From Nocardia harenae NBRC 108248 (lineage in GTDB: Bacteria; Actinomycetota; Actinomycetes; Mycobacteriales; Mycobacteriaceae), in contig NZ_BDBH01000004.1 in assembly GCF_001612885.1 (NCBI RefSeq), forward strand, positions 1,054,001-1,118,000: a stretch of DNA of 64,000 bases, in the 5' to 3' direction. The notes under the pieces are model-generated. The model was not told where the DNA came from and did no database searches. It saw nothing but the letters and a program-made list of their open reading frames with translations. The position numbers were made by a program, and so were the translations under genes. Shown here in pieces: positions 1 through 7,770 of the stretch. How positions within the stretch are numbered: position 1 is the stretch's first letter; every line of letters starts with the position of its first letter.

Positions 1-214
1 CCCGGTCGATCTCCCCGCGCGCCCGCAGCTCGGTGACGACCGAACAGGCCATCTCGGTGTCGTCGGTCCACTCCCACGGCGGCGCGGGCGGCCGGCCCGC
101 CCGCAGCTCGTCGAAGGAGGTCCCCGGCACGAAGAACTGCGCGCCGAGCGCGTCGCCGACGGCGAGGCCGTCCAGGCTGTCCAGCGCGAAGTCGAGGGTC
201 ATGGCGTTCGCCAT
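1..214 (-). CDS. ADP-ribosylglycohydrolase family protein, N-terminal part (runs off the window)
   Basis: Reading the minus strand from the ATG at 214 gives about 71 residues that begin MANAMTLDFALDSLDGLAVGDALGA and go on to WEWTDDTEMACSVV. The GLAVGDALGA stretch and the DDTEMA motif match the first two conserved blocks of ADP-ribosylglycohydrolases (DraG/ARH family), where the DDT acidic residues bind the dinuclear Mg2+ site that removes ADP-ribose from proteins or small molecules. The rest of the enzyme lies outside the window. A second in-frame ATG at 202 is an alternative start. The substrate cannot be told from this fragment. Confidence 0.85.
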   Translation of the reverse strand, partial: MANAMTLDFALDSLDGLAVGDALGAQFFVPGTSFDELRAGRPPAPPWEWTDDTEMACSVVTELRARGEIDR

Positions 215-224
215 CCTGCCGAGC

Positions 225-512
225 GGGGGTCGGCGGTGGCAAGTGCTCCGCGACGCCGCGCCGGTCCTGCGCGTCGGCGACCTCGGCTACTTCCTGGTCC
301 GCGACACCATCGAATCCGCGGGCGCGGACCTGCACGGCATCACCCCGGCGCCCTGGTGGCCCGACGACCGGGCCTGGTGCGTCTGCGGCAACGGTGACCT
401 GAACGTCGCCTACGCCGGCGGCACCTCCGCCTGCCTCGCCGCCGTCTTTCGACGGTCCCGAACCCGAGGCGTTCCCGGTCCACCCGGAAGATCAGGTCAG
501 CGGGGACAGCGA
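225..512 (+). pseudogene. Frameshifted remnant of a hypothetical actinobacterial protein
   Basis: One plus-strand frame reads GYFLVRDTIESAGADLHG, then WWPDDRAWCVCGNGDLNVAYAGGTSACLAAV up to about 452. The plausible continuation, GPEPEAFPVHPEDQV, is in the next frame. The WPDDRAWCV...AYAGG...PVHPED pattern resembles small uncharacterised actinobacterial proteins I have seen before, but no function is known to me. There is no convincing start codon or ribosome site: the 5' end abuts the divergent start at 214, and the 3' end runs into the GNAT gene. I infer a truncated, frameshifted relic. Confidence 0.55.
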
Positions 513-890
513 CACGGTGAACCGCTCCACCCCCGGATACCTCTCGCCCAGCGACGTGACCGCGAAGCCGAGGCGGCGGTAGAAGCCGACCGCATCGGAG
601 TCGGTCTCGGCCCGGACGGGCAGCTCCGGGAAGCGGCGCCGGAGGTCGGTGAGGAGGGCGGCGGCGAGGCCGCGGTGCCGGTGTCCGGGGGCGGTCGCCA
701 GGTGGAGCAGCTCGAGGTAGCCGGGGTGACGGCGGTATCCGGCGATCGCGACGGGTTCGCCGCCGACGCAGGTCAGGGCGAGTTCGGCCGCGCCGGAGTG
801 GTAGGCGGCCAGTGCGCGGTCGAGGCGCGGGCCCGTACCGCCGACGGCAAGCGCGAGCAGGGCGCGGACGCGCGGATCAGCGGATGACAT
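492..890 (-). CDS. GNAT family N-acetyltransferase
   Basis: A protein of about 132 residues when started at the ATG at 890 (MSSADPRVRALLALAVGG); the open frame extends upstream to 977, but that extension is Arg/Pro-rich and unlike the family. The GNAT core is visible: LELLHLATAPGHRHRGLAAALL is beta4 plus the acetyl-CoA pyrophosphate-binding loop (R/Q-x-x-G-x-G/A, here HRHRGLAAAL), followed by RAETDSDAVGFYRRLGF, the usual alpha4 segment with the conserved Tyr and GF. It should transfer an acetyl group to an unknown amine. It is a single gene, divergent from the cyclase at 1006. Confidence 0.85.
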   Translation of the reverse strand: MSSADPRVRALLALAVGGTGPRLDRALAAYHSGAAELALTCVGGEPVAIAGYRRHPGYLELLHLATAPGHRHRGLAAALLTDLRRRFPELPVRAETDSDAVGFYRRLGFAVTSLGERYPGVERFTVSLSPLT

Positions 891-1005
891 CGCGCACCCC
901 CTGCACCTCGGAACCTCGCTCACACCTGAACCCGACCGGTCCCGCCGGAACCCCCGCGAGCGGGGTGGAACCGGCACGCTCCCAAACCATCCGGTTCACC
1001 GTAAG

Positions 1006-2004
1006 GTGGTCCGGGTGGTATCGACCGAGGTCTCCGAGCTGGTGCGCTCGATCATGGAGTCGTATCTGCTCGGTGCCGAGCGCCGCTTCACCAGGGCGGA
1101 GGTGGCCGAGCAGGCGGAGGTGACGCCGGAGACCTCGCGCAAGCTGTGGAGCGCGCTCGGCTTCCCGGCGGGCTCGGACGACGCCGTCGAGTACACGGGG
1201 CTGGATGTGGCCGCGGTCCGGCTCTTCCGCGACCTCACGGTCTTCCGGTCCGCGGACCCGCGGGTGGTCGCCGCCTCGGCCCGCACGCTCGGGCAGAGCA
1301 TGGCGCGGCTCACCGAGTGGCAGGCCGACCTGGTCACCACCGAGATCCTGGCCAGGGCCGCCCGCACCGAGGGCGACTCGGCCGAATCCCTGCGCGAGGC
1401 AACCGAATTCACCCTGGACGCCTTCGAGGAGCTGCAGCGCTACACCTGGCGCAGGCACCTGGCCGCCGCCGTCACCCGCTCGCTGGACGGCAGCGCGGGC
1501 GCGGACCACATCCGTACGCTCGCGGTCGGTTTCGCCGACATGGTCGGCTACACCCGGCTCACCCGCCACCTGCACGTGGACGAATTGTCCACGCTGCTGG
1601 AGGCTTTCGAATCCACCACGGCGGCGGCGATCACCGACAACGGCGGCTGGGTGATCAAGAACGTGGGCGACGAGGTGATGTTCGCCGCCGAGACGGTGCT
1701 GGCGGCGGCGCGGATCGCGGTCGCGGTGCAGGAGTCGACCATGATGGTCGGCGGCACCCCCGACCTCCGGGTCGCCATCGCCTACGGGCCGGTGCTGCAG
1801 CGCTTCGGCGACCTCTACGGCTCCACGGTGAACGCCGCGGCCCGGCTCACCGGCGTCGCCCGCCCCGGCACCATCCTGATCGACGACGCCGCGGCGGCCG
1901 AGCTGGACGGCGAGCCGGAGTTCCGCACGCAGAACCTGCGCAGCGTGCGAGTGCGCGACTTCGACCGGCTGCGCCCGCACGTCCTGCTGCCCACTCAGCC
2001 CTGA
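1006..2004 (+). CDS. Class III adenylyl cyclase with N-terminal regulatory helical domain
   Basis: 332 residues. Residues 1-160 are an alpha-helical regulatory region with a helix-turn-helix-like start (TRAEVAEQAEVTPETSRKLW), as in mycobacterial cyclases of the Rv1264/Rv2212 type. Residues 170-325 are the catalytic domain: metal-binding Asp in GFADMVGYTRL (D178) and in KNVGDEVMF (D222), adenine-specifying Lys (K218) and Asp (D269, GDLYGSTVN), and transition-state Asn and Arg in NAAARLT (N276, R280). All key residues are present, so it should make cAMP from ATP as a homodimer. There is no membrane segment, so it is cytosolic. GTG 1006 is used; GTG 1015 is also possible. Its 3' end overlaps the convergent gene by 10 bases. 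Confidence 0.93.
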   Translation: MVRVVSTEVSELVRSIMESYLLGAERRFTRAEVAEQAEVTPETSRKLWSALGFPAGSDDAVEYTGLDVAAVRLFRDLTVFRSADPRVVAASARTLGQSMARLTEWQADLVTTEILARAARTEGDSAESLREATEFTLDAFEELQRYTWRRHLAAAVTRSLDGSAGADHIRTLAVGFADMVGYTRLTRHLHVDELSTLLEAFESTTAAAITDNGGWVIKNVGDEVMFAAETVLAAARIAVAVQESTMMVGGTPDLRVAIAYGPVLQRFGDLYGSTVNAAARLTGVARPGTILIDDAAAAELDGEPEFRTQNLRSVRVRDFDRLRPHVLLPTQP

Positions 2005-2483
2005 ACCGGCGCCGCCCGGCGCACCCGCAGGCACTGCCGCACCCCGAACAGCCCGAGCATCAGCCGGGCGCCGCGCGGCAGCAGCGCGCGCACCTCGGCG
2101 GTCTCGACCAGCTCCGGCCGGTCCACCGCGATCCGCTCGCCGCCGACGCCGACGGTCGCCGCGCCCGCGGCGCGCACATTGCGCAGCCAGTCGGCGCTGG
2201 TGCCGTAGGGCAGCGCGATCAGGAAGCCGTCACCGGCGGGCACCGCGTCCACCGGGGTGCTGTACTCCCGCCCGGATTTCCGCCCGACGTGCACGATCAC
2301 CGCGGTGTGCGAGTCCGCGCTGCCCGCGGTGCCGATCACCCTGCGGTTGGTGAACCGCTTGTTGAGCTGCCGCACAGCGGTCACCACCGGCGGAATCTGC
2401 CAGCGCAGCCCGGCCCACAGCACCGTGAGTAGCAGCACCACCACCGCGACCAGCGCGATCACGACGACGAGCACGACCTTCAT
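1995..2483 (-). CDS. Deazaflavin (F420)-dependent nitroreductase family protein, membrane-anchored
   Basis: 162 residues from the ATG at 2483. Residues 1-28 form one hydrophobic anchor (VVLVVVIALVAVVVLLLTVLW). The rest matches the DDN/nitroreductase family (PF04075): the family signature is seen as VIVHVGRKSGREYSTPVDAV, followed by FLIALPYGTSADWLRNVRAAG, where basic and Gly residues usually cradle F420. It probably uses F420H2 to reduce quinones or other small molecules at the membrane face. It is divergent from a TetR regulator across two palindromes, so it is probably that regulator's target. Confidence 0.85.
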   Translation of the reverse strand: MKVVLVVVIALVAVVVLLLTVLWAGLRWQIPPVVTAVRQLNKRFTNRRVIGTAGSADSHTAVIVHVGRKSGREYSTPVDAVPAGDGFLIALPYGTSADWLRNVRAAGAATVGVGGERIAVDRPELVETAEVRALLPRGARLMLGLFGVRQCLRVRRAAPVQG

Positions 2484-2501
2484 GGTTCCTCCAGCCTCGG
2501 G

Positions 2502-2536
2502 CTTACATCGTAAGTATCGTAGGCTTACGTCGTAAG
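2502..2536. promoter_or_regulatory. Two tandem 13-bp palindromes (CTTAC-N3-GTAAG), probable TetR operator
   Basis: CTTACATCGTAAG lies at 2502-2514 and CTTACGTCGTAAG at 2524-2536. Both have perfect 5-bp arms around 3 bases, 22 bp centre to centre, which is two helical turns. They fill most of the 69-bp gap between the divergent nitroreductase-like gene and the TetR gene, the usual place for an autoregulating TetR repressor. The sites are seen directly; the assignment to this regulator is inference from position. Confidence 0.8.
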
Positions 2537-2552
2537 TACCGTCAATCCCGAG

Positions 2553-3206
2553 GTGTCGATGCCCCCACGCACACCGCTCACCCGCGAGCACGTCCTGCGC
2601 GCCGCCGTCGCCTTCGCCGACGAGCACGGCATCGGTTCGCTGACCATGCGCCGGCTCGGCACCCTGCTCGGGGTGGAGGCCATGTCGCTGTACAACCACG
2701 TGCGCGGCAAGGGCGACCTGCTGGACGGCATGGTCGATCTGGTCTTCGCCGAGATCGAGCTGCCCGGCATGGGCGAGGACTGGCAGGACGCCATGCGCAG
2801 GCGGGCCCGCTCCGCGCGATCGGCCCTGGCCAGGCACCGCTGGGCGGTCGGGCTGATGGAGTCGAGGGCGGCGCCGGGGCAGGCGACGCTGCGGCACCAC
2901 GACGCGGTCATCGGCTGCCTGCGCCGCGCCGGCTTCTCGCTGGAGCTCACCGCGCACGCGTATTCGGTGCTGGACAGCTACGTCTACGGCTTCGCGCTCC
3001 AGGAGGCCACGCTGCCCTTCGACGGCCCGGCAGAGACCGCAGAGGTGGCGACCGGCATCCTGGATTCCGTGCGAGACGGGGACTATCCGTACTTCCTCGA
3101 ATTCGCCGAGCACCACGTGCTGCGCGCGGGGTACGACCACGGCGACGAATTCGACTACGGCCTGGAGCTGATCCTGGACGGATTACGAAGCCGCGCCGAG
3201 CCATGA
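2553..3206 (+). CDS. TetR family transcriptional regulator
   Basis: 217 residues from the GTG at 2553 (ATG at 2559 is equally possible). Residues 9-55 hold the TetR helix-turn-helix: [43 protein letters not shown], with the typical [12 protein letters not shown] end. The C-terminal part (about 75-215) resembles the TetR_C tetracycline-repressor type and would bind the inducer. It faces the membrane-anchored F420-type reductase at 1995-2483 and probably represses that gene and itself through the paired palindromes at 2502-2536. The inducer is unknown. Confidence 0.92.
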   Translation: MSMPPRTPLTREHVLRAAVAFADEHGIGSLTMRRLGTLLGVEAMSLYNHVRGKGDLLDGMVDLVFAEIELPGMGEDWQDAMRRRARSARSALARHRWAVGLMESRAAPGQATLRHHDAVIGCLRRAGFSLELTAHAYSVLDSYVYGFALQEATLPFDGPAETAEVATGILDSVRDGDYPYFLEFAEHHVLRAGYDHGDEFDYGLELILDGLRSRAEP

Positions 3207-3306
3207 GCGAATACTCGCATGATCGAAAACGCTTGACTGCGAATGATTTCCCCGAAGTTGCTCCGCTGCGGGGGGCTGTCGCGGCCCGGCGTGTCAGGAT
3301 GGACGG

Positions 3307-4137
3307 ATGAACGTGGTTGCGAGGAACCGGGTCGCGGTTTCCGGGCGCACCGGCGCCCCGGTGGTGGTGCTGGCGCACGGCTTCGGCTGCGACCAGAACA
3401 TGTGGCGGCTGGTGGCCCCGCTGCTCGAGCCGGACTTCACCGTGGTGCTCTTCGACCACGTCGGCGCGGGCGGCTCCGACCTCTCCGCGTGGAGCGCCGA
3501 GCGCTACGGCGAGATGCGCGCCTACGCCGAGGACGTCGTCGAGGTGTGCCGGGAGATCGACCTCGGGCCGGTGGTCTTCGTCGGGCACTCGGTGGCCGCG
3601 ACCATGGGCGTGCTCGCGGCCACCGCGGCGCCGGAGCTGTTCGCCGGGCTGGTGCTGCTCGCCCCCAGCCCGTGCTTCATCGACGACCCGGCGGCCGGGT
3701 ACCGCGGTGGGTTCAGCACAGCCGACATCGACGAGCTGCTGGAGTCGCTGGACGCCAACTACCTCGGCTGGTCCGGCGCAGCGGCCCCGATGATCATGGG
3801 CAACCCGGACCGGCCCGAGCTCGCCGCCGAGCTGGAGAACCAGTTCTGCCGCACCGACCCCGCCATCGCGAGCGTCTTCGCCCGGGTCACCTTCCTCTCC
3901 GACAACCGTGGCGACCTGGCCGCGGTGCGGGTGCCGACGCTGGTCGCGCAGTGCTCGAACGATGCCATCGCCCCGCCCGAGGTCGGCGCGTTCGTGCAGG
4001 CCGAGATCGCGGGCAGTACGCTGGTCACGCTCGACGCCACCGGGCACTGCCCGCAGCTGGCGGCACCGGAGGAGACCGCGCAGGCCATTCGCGCCTTCGT
4101 CACCGAGCTGGACGGGCCGGGCGGCGGGCCATCGTGA
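3307..4137 (+). CDS. rsbQ: RsbQ-like alpha/beta hydrolase, activator of the RsbP phosphatase
   Basis: 276 residues. It follows Bacillus subtilis RsbQ closely along its length: LAHGFGCDQNMW, LFDHVGAGGSD, nucleophile elbow FVGHSVAAT (catalytic Ser), PSPCFIDDP, NQFCRTDPAIASVFARVTF, the acid in QCSNDAIAPP and the His in GHCPQ. RsbQ is needed by the PAS-phosphatase RsbP for energy-stress signalling, probably by supplying or processing a small ligand for the PAS domain. The stop overlaps the GTG start of the rsbP-like gene by 4 bases, so the two are translationally coupled. This coupling supports the assignment strongly. Confidence 0.9.
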   Translation: MNVVARNRVAVSGRTGAPVVVLAHGFGCDQNMWRLVAPLLEPDFTVVLFDHVGAGGSDLSAWSAERYGEMRAYAEDVVEVCREIDLGPVVFVGHSVAATMGVLAATAAPELFAGLVLLAPSPCFIDDPAAGYRGGFSTADIDELLESLDANYLGWSGAAAPMIMGNPDRPELAAELENQFCRTDPAIASVFARVTFLSDNRGDLAAVRVPTLVAQCSNDAIAPPEVGAFVQAEIAGSTLVTLDATGHCPQLAAPEETAQAIRAFVTELDGPGGGPS

Positions 4138-5429
4138 TCGGCGCCCCCGGCGAGTCCGGCGCCCACCCCGCGCGGGCGGCCGCGGACGCGGCGGAGTTCT
4201 CCGCACTACTGGAGGACAACATCGAGGATCTCTACGAGAACGCGCCGTGCGGCTACCTCTCCACGCTGCTGGACGGACAGATAGCCAAGGTCAACAACAC
4301 CCTGCTGGAGTGGCTCGGCTATACCCGCGCGGAACTCGTCGGGCGGCGGCACTTCAACGACCTGCTCACCGTCGGCGGGCGGCTCTACCACGAAACCCAC
4401 TTCGCGCCGCTGCTCCGGATGCAGGGCGAGGTCACGGGGATCGCGCTGGAGCTGCGCACCGCGGGCGGCGAGCGGCTGCCGGTGCTGATCAGCTCGGTGG
4501 TGAAGGCGGGGGCGGACGGCCAGCCGCAGCTCATCCGCACCACCGTCTTCGACGCGCGGGACCGCCGCGCCTACGAGGCCGAGTTGCTGCGCGCCCGGCG
4601 CGAGGCGGAGCGGGAGCGGGAGCGGCTGCAGCGCGTCAACACCATCCTGCAGCGCACCCTGCTGCCGCCCGCGCTGGAGCCGGTGCCCGGGTTGGACGTC
4701 GCCGCGCACTACCACATCGCCTCGCTGGACGAGGTCGGCGGCGATTTCTACGACCTGTTCCCGCTCGCGCCGGGACGCTGGGGTTTCTTCCTCGGCGACG
4801 TCTGCGGCAAGGGCGCGGAGGCGGCGGCGCTCACCTCCCGGGTGCGGTACACGCTGCGCGGCGCCGCGGTGCAGGACCCGGAGCCGGACTCGGTGCTCAG
4901 CCGGCTCAACCGGGTCATGCTCGACGCGCACCACCCCGACGACCCGCGCTTCTGCACCGTCCTCTACGGCCAGCTCACGCTCGGCAGGGACGCCGCGCAC
5001 ATCGCGCTCGCCGGCGGCGGCCACCCGGCCGCGCTGCTGCTGCGCGCCGACGGCTCCGCCGACTTCCTGCCCACCGCAGGTGGCCAGCTCATCGGGGTGC
5101 TGCCCGAAGCCGACATCACCACCGTCAGCACCATGCTGCTGCCCGGCGACACCCTGCTGCTCTACTCCGACGGGATCATCGAGGCGCGCACCGGGCCCGC
5201 CGACGTCTACGGCGAGGAGGGGCTGCTCGCCTTCGTCCGCGACCTGGCCCCGGCCACCGCCACCGAGCTCGTCACCGCCCTGCGCGAGCTGCTGGCCGAG
5301 CTCGGCGGCGGCGTCCTCGACGACACCGCCCTCCTCGCCCTGCACCTGCTCCCCGCCGAGGCGGCTCAGCTCGTCCCGATGGACCCGGCCAGGAAGGGCC
5401 ACGAGGTGCGGAGGTCGTCCTCCCAGTAA
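4134..5429 (+). CDS. rsbP: RsbP-like PAS/PP2C serine phosphatase
   Basis: 431 residues from GTG 4134, inside GTGA shared with the stop of the rsbQ-like gene; the frame is open far upstream to 3243, but that part lies within rsbQ. Residues 20-140 are a PAS domain (LYENAPCGYLSTLLDGQIAKVNNTLLEWLGY), 145-175 a charged coiled coil (REAERERERLQRVN), and 190-410 a SpoIIE-type PP2C domain with metal ligands in DEVGGDFYD, GDVCGKGAEAA and LDDTALLAL. It should dephosphorylate a phosphorylated anti-anti-sigma factor and so release a general-stress sigma factor when the PAS ligand state changes. No sigma factor or antagonist is adjacent. Confidence 0.9.
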   Translation: MIGAPGESGAHPARAAADAAEFSALLEDNIEDLYENAPCGYLSTLLDGQIAKVNNTLLEWLGYTRAELVGRRHFNDLLTVGGRLYHETHFAPLLRMQGEVTGIALELRTAGGERLPVLISSVVKAGADGQPQLIRTTVFDARDRRAYEAELLRARREAERERERLQRVNTILQRTLLPPALEPVPGLDVAAHYHIASLDEVGGDFYDLFPLAPGRWGFFLGDVCGKGAEAAALTSRVRYTLRGAAVQDPEPDSVLSRLNRVMLDAHHPDDPRFCTVLYGQLTLGRDAAHIALAGGGHPAALLLRADGSADFLPTAGGQLIGVLPEADITTVSTMLLPGDTLLLYSDGIIEARTGPADVYGEEGLLAFVRDLAPATATELVTALRELLAELGGGVLDDTALLALHLLPAEAAQLVPMDPARKGHEVRRSSSQ

Positions 5430-6385
5430 CCCCAGGAGTGGGTTCCGGTGGGGCGGTCGTCGAGGGTGACGGGGATGTTCAGCTCTCGCAACCGGTCGGT
5501 CAGGTTGAGCGTGCAGTAGCGGATGGCCGCCTCGATGGGGCCGCCGAAGGCGAGCTGGACCGGGAGCGGGATGCGCCCGTCCCGGACGCGCGGGTCGGCG
5601 GCATTGTCGTGCGGGCCGGGGAGCCCGCTGCCGGTGCTCAGGTAGACGGCGGTGCCACGCAGCCCCTCGGCGTTGAGCAGCGGGTCGTTGGCGCGCCAGA
5701 GCGGGTCGGAGGCGGGGCCCCACATGTTCTCGACGCTCTGCCCGCCGCCCCAGTTCTCCACGGTGATCCGGACGAATTCGTGGCCGATGGGGTCGGAGGT
5801 CTGGGCGCAGCCGCTGTAGGAGGCGACGCTGTTCCAGAAGCCGGGCTTGGCGATGGCCAGGTTCAGCACCGAGGTGCCGCTCATGGAGACCCCGGCGAGC
5901 GCGCGGTTGCCGTCGGCGTTCAGGTACGCCTCGATGACCGGCGGCAGCTCCTCGTTGAGGAAGGTCTGCCACCTGTTGAAACCGAGCGCGGCGTCCGCGC
6001 GGATCCAGTCGGTGTAGTAGGAGTTGCTGCCGCCGTAGGGCGTCACCACGTTGACGTCGCGGTCGCGGAGGAAGCCGACGGCGTCGGTCTGGGCATCCCA
6101 GCCGCTGCCGTTCGGGCCGCCGCCGGAGCCGTTGAGCAGGTACAGCGTCGGCCGGGGCACGCTAGTGTTCGCGGCGCGGATGACCTGGACGGTGATCGGC
6201 CGGTTCATGGCGGGCGAGAAGACCTGCACGTTCTGCTGCCGGTCGTTCACCTGCTCGGCACCGACCACGCGGGCGCCGGGCGCCGCGGTCGCGCTGCTCA
6301 CGGTGCCCATCAGCCCGGCGGCGCCGAGCGCGGCGGCCAGGGCGAGGCGCGCGAGCGCCGTCCGTGCCGATCGCGGTGAGATCAC
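5366..6385 (-). CDS. Secreted antigen 85-type mycolyltransferase/esterase
   Basis: 339 residues from GTG 6385. Residues 1-37 are a signal peptide ending near SSATAAPGA. The mature part matches the Ag85/esterase D family: PTLYLLNGSGGG, TPYGGSNSYYTDW, WQTFLNEELPPVI, nucleophile GVSMSGTSVLN, and the late His in GTHSWGYWEDDL. Such enzymes move mycolic acids between trehalose monomycolate and arabinogalactan or another trehalose outside the membrane, which marks a mycolate-bearing actinobacterium. The last 64 bases overlap the convergent rsbP-like gene. GTHSWGYW is the normal C-terminal family motif, so the overlap looks real. Confidence 0.92.
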   Translation of the reverse strand: MISPRSARTALARLALAAALGAAGLMGTVSSATAAPGARVVGAEQVNDRQQNVQVFSPAMNRPITVQVIRAANTSVPRPTLYLLNGSGGGPNGSGWDAQTDAVGFLRDRDVNVVTPYGGSNSYYTDWIRADAALGFNRWQTFLNEELPPVIEAYLNADGNRALAGVSMSGTSVLNLAIAKPGFWNSVASYSGCAQTSDPIGHEFVRITVENWGGGQSVENMWGPASDPLWRANDPLLNAEGLRGTAVYLSTGSGLPGPHDNAADPRVRDGRIPLPVQLAFGGPIEAAIRYCTLNLTDRLRELNIPVTLDDRPTGTHSWGYWEDDLRTSWPFLAGSIGTS

Positions 6386-6460
6386 GGTGGATGGCCCCTC
6401 TCGTTCGGTGCTGGGTCGCGAGGGGATTCGGCTGGCCGGGCGGGGCGGCTGGGTCCGGGA

Positions 6461-6889
6461 TCAGTCCGGGCTCCGGTTTGCCTCATAGAGCGCCCGCAGG
6501 GCTCGGAGCAGCGCCGTCCGGTCGGCGGCGGAGAGCGGGGCGAGTACCGACTCCTCGGCCAGCTGGATGTCGTACTGCACCCGGTCCCGGGTGTCGCGGC
6601 CCGCGTCGGTGAGGGCGACCAGGTTGACGCGGCGGTCGGCGGGGTCGGGGTCGCGCCGGATCAGCCCCTGCCGCTGCAGCTCGTCGAGGACGGGGATGAT
6701 CCGAGTCTTGTCCGCGCCGATCCGCCTGGCCAGAGCGGACTGGGTGTAGGTCGGTTCGGCGCCGAGCCCGAGCAGCACAGCGTACCCCCACATGGAGATG
6801 CCGTGCCGCTCGAGCACCGGCTGCTCGGCGGCCATCAGGGCGCGGCCGAGCGGGACGATCATGGCGGCGAGGTCGGGACGGTCGGACAC
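6461..6889 (-). CDS. MarR family transcriptional regulator
   Basis: 142 residues from GTG 6889 (MSDRPDLAAMIVPLGRAL). The winged helix is clear: TYTQSALARRIGADKTRIIPVLDELQRQGLIRRDPDPADRRVNLVALTDAGRD, with the DPxDRRxNLVALT wing typical of MarR. It would bind DNA as a dimer and lose affinity on ligand binding or oxidation. It is divergent from the TIGR03086 gene at 6971, with an inverted repeat between them, and lies 75 bases before the mycolyltransferase start on the same strand. The more likely target is the divergent gene. Confidence 0.92.
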   Translation of the reverse strand: MSDRPDLAAMIVPLGRALMAAEQPVLERHGISMWGYAVLLGLGAEPTYTQSALARRIGADKTRIIPVLDELQRQGLIRRDPDPADRRVNLVALTDAGRDTRDRVQYDIQLAEESVLAPLSAADRTALLRALRALYEANRSPD

Positions 6890-6905
6890 CGTTCGAAAAT
6901 AGCGG

Positions 6906-6948
6906 TTGACAGACCGTAAGCATGCGCACACGATAGGCAGACGCTTAC
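6906..6948 (+). promoter_or_regulatory. Candidate promoter and inverted repeat in MarR/TIGR03086 divergent gap
   Basis: A TTGACA box at 6906-6911 is followed by an inverted repeat GTAAGC (6916-6921) / GCTTAC (6943-6948) with 21 bases between the arms; no strong -10 was seen. A clear ribosome site (GGAGG) precedes the ATG at 6971. The repeat could be the MarR operator, but arms this far apart are weak evidence. Confidence 0.4.
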
Positions 6949-6970
6949 TTATTGAATCCGGAGGATACCC

Positions 6971-7606
6971 ATGACCACCGACTCCGCCGTACACCCGCTC
7001 GCGGCGCTGGACGCCCTCGCCACCCGTACCGACCTGATCGCGCACCACGCCGCGGCCGTGCGCACCAGCATCGAACTGGTCGACGAGGTGCGCCGCGCGG
7101 ACCTGCGGCTCCCGACGCCGTGCGCCGACTGGACCCTGCACGACCTGCTCACCCACTCCATCGCCCAGCACCTCGGCTTCGCCGCGGCCGCGCGCGGCGA
7201 CCGCGATCCGGCCGTGTGGAAGGTCAGGCCGCTGGGTGACGACCCCGCCGGGGAGTACCGGGCGGCCGCCGAGACGGTGCTCGCCGCCTTCGCCGAGCCC
7301 GGCGTGCTGCAACGGCGGGTGCCGCTGGTGGAGTTCGGCGGGGAGTTCTCCGGCGCACAGGCGGTCGGCTTCCACTTCGTCGACTACGTGGTGCACGCCT
7401 GGGATATTGCCCGCACGCTGGGGCTGCCGGTGCGCTTCGACGCGGCGGTGCTCGCGGCCGCCGATACAGTCGCGGCCGTGGTGCCGGGCGGCGCGGCCCG
7501 CACCGCGCCCGGCTCACCCTTCGGGCCGGAGGTGCCGTGGTCCGGCGGTGATGCGCTGGCCCGGGTGGTCGCGCAGCTCGGCCGGGACCCGAGGTGGCGG
7601 GCGTGA
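6971..7606 (+). CDS. TIGR03086 family (DinB-like/mycothiol-dependent) protein
   Basis: 211 residues with a good GGAGG site upstream. It has the maleylpyruvate-isomerase/DinB N-terminal helical bundle: DLIAHHAAAVRTSIELVDEV, then LPTPCADWTLHDLLTHSIAQHLGF, and FHFVDYVVHAWDIARTLG. The PTPCADWTVxDLxxH motif and the later HxWDxA give the three His that bind a metal in mycothiol-dependent relatives. The family is actinobacterial, and its members usually act as thiol-dependent isomerases or transferases with unknown substrates. It is probably controlled by the divergent MarR regulator. Confidence 0.85.
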   Translation: MTTDSAVHPLAALDALATRTDLIAHHAAAVRTSIELVDEVRRADLRLPTPCADWTLHDLLTHSIAQHLGFAAAARGDRDPAVWKVRPLGDDPAGEYRAAAETVLAAFAEPGVLQRRVPLVEFGGEFSGAQAVGFHFVDYVVHAWDIARTLGLPVRFDAAVLAAADTVAAVVPGGAARTAPGSPFGPEVPWSGGDALARVVAQLGRDPRWRA

Positions 7607-7770
7607 CCCGGCTCGGCAACGACGGCGCACCGCGCGGTGTGAACCCCTGAGTCTGGGGTACCGAGCGAGCACCTCGATCGGCTCACCGTGCGCACCGGGC
7701 TGGTAATCGTCGGCCGGTGGAGGTCTCCGGCGAACGGAAGGCCGCCGGACCGCGGCTGCCCGACCGCTGA

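Noticed and set aside
33..887. 284-codon plus-strand frame as one gene
   Set aside because: Only its middle part resembles a protein. The rest is antisense to the GNAT gene and to the ADP-ribosylglycohydrolase start.
3243..4133. N-terminal extension of the RsbP-like protein
   Set aside because: It lies wholly inside rsbQ and gives an Arg-rich sequence. The GTG at 4134 sits in the GTGA overlap.
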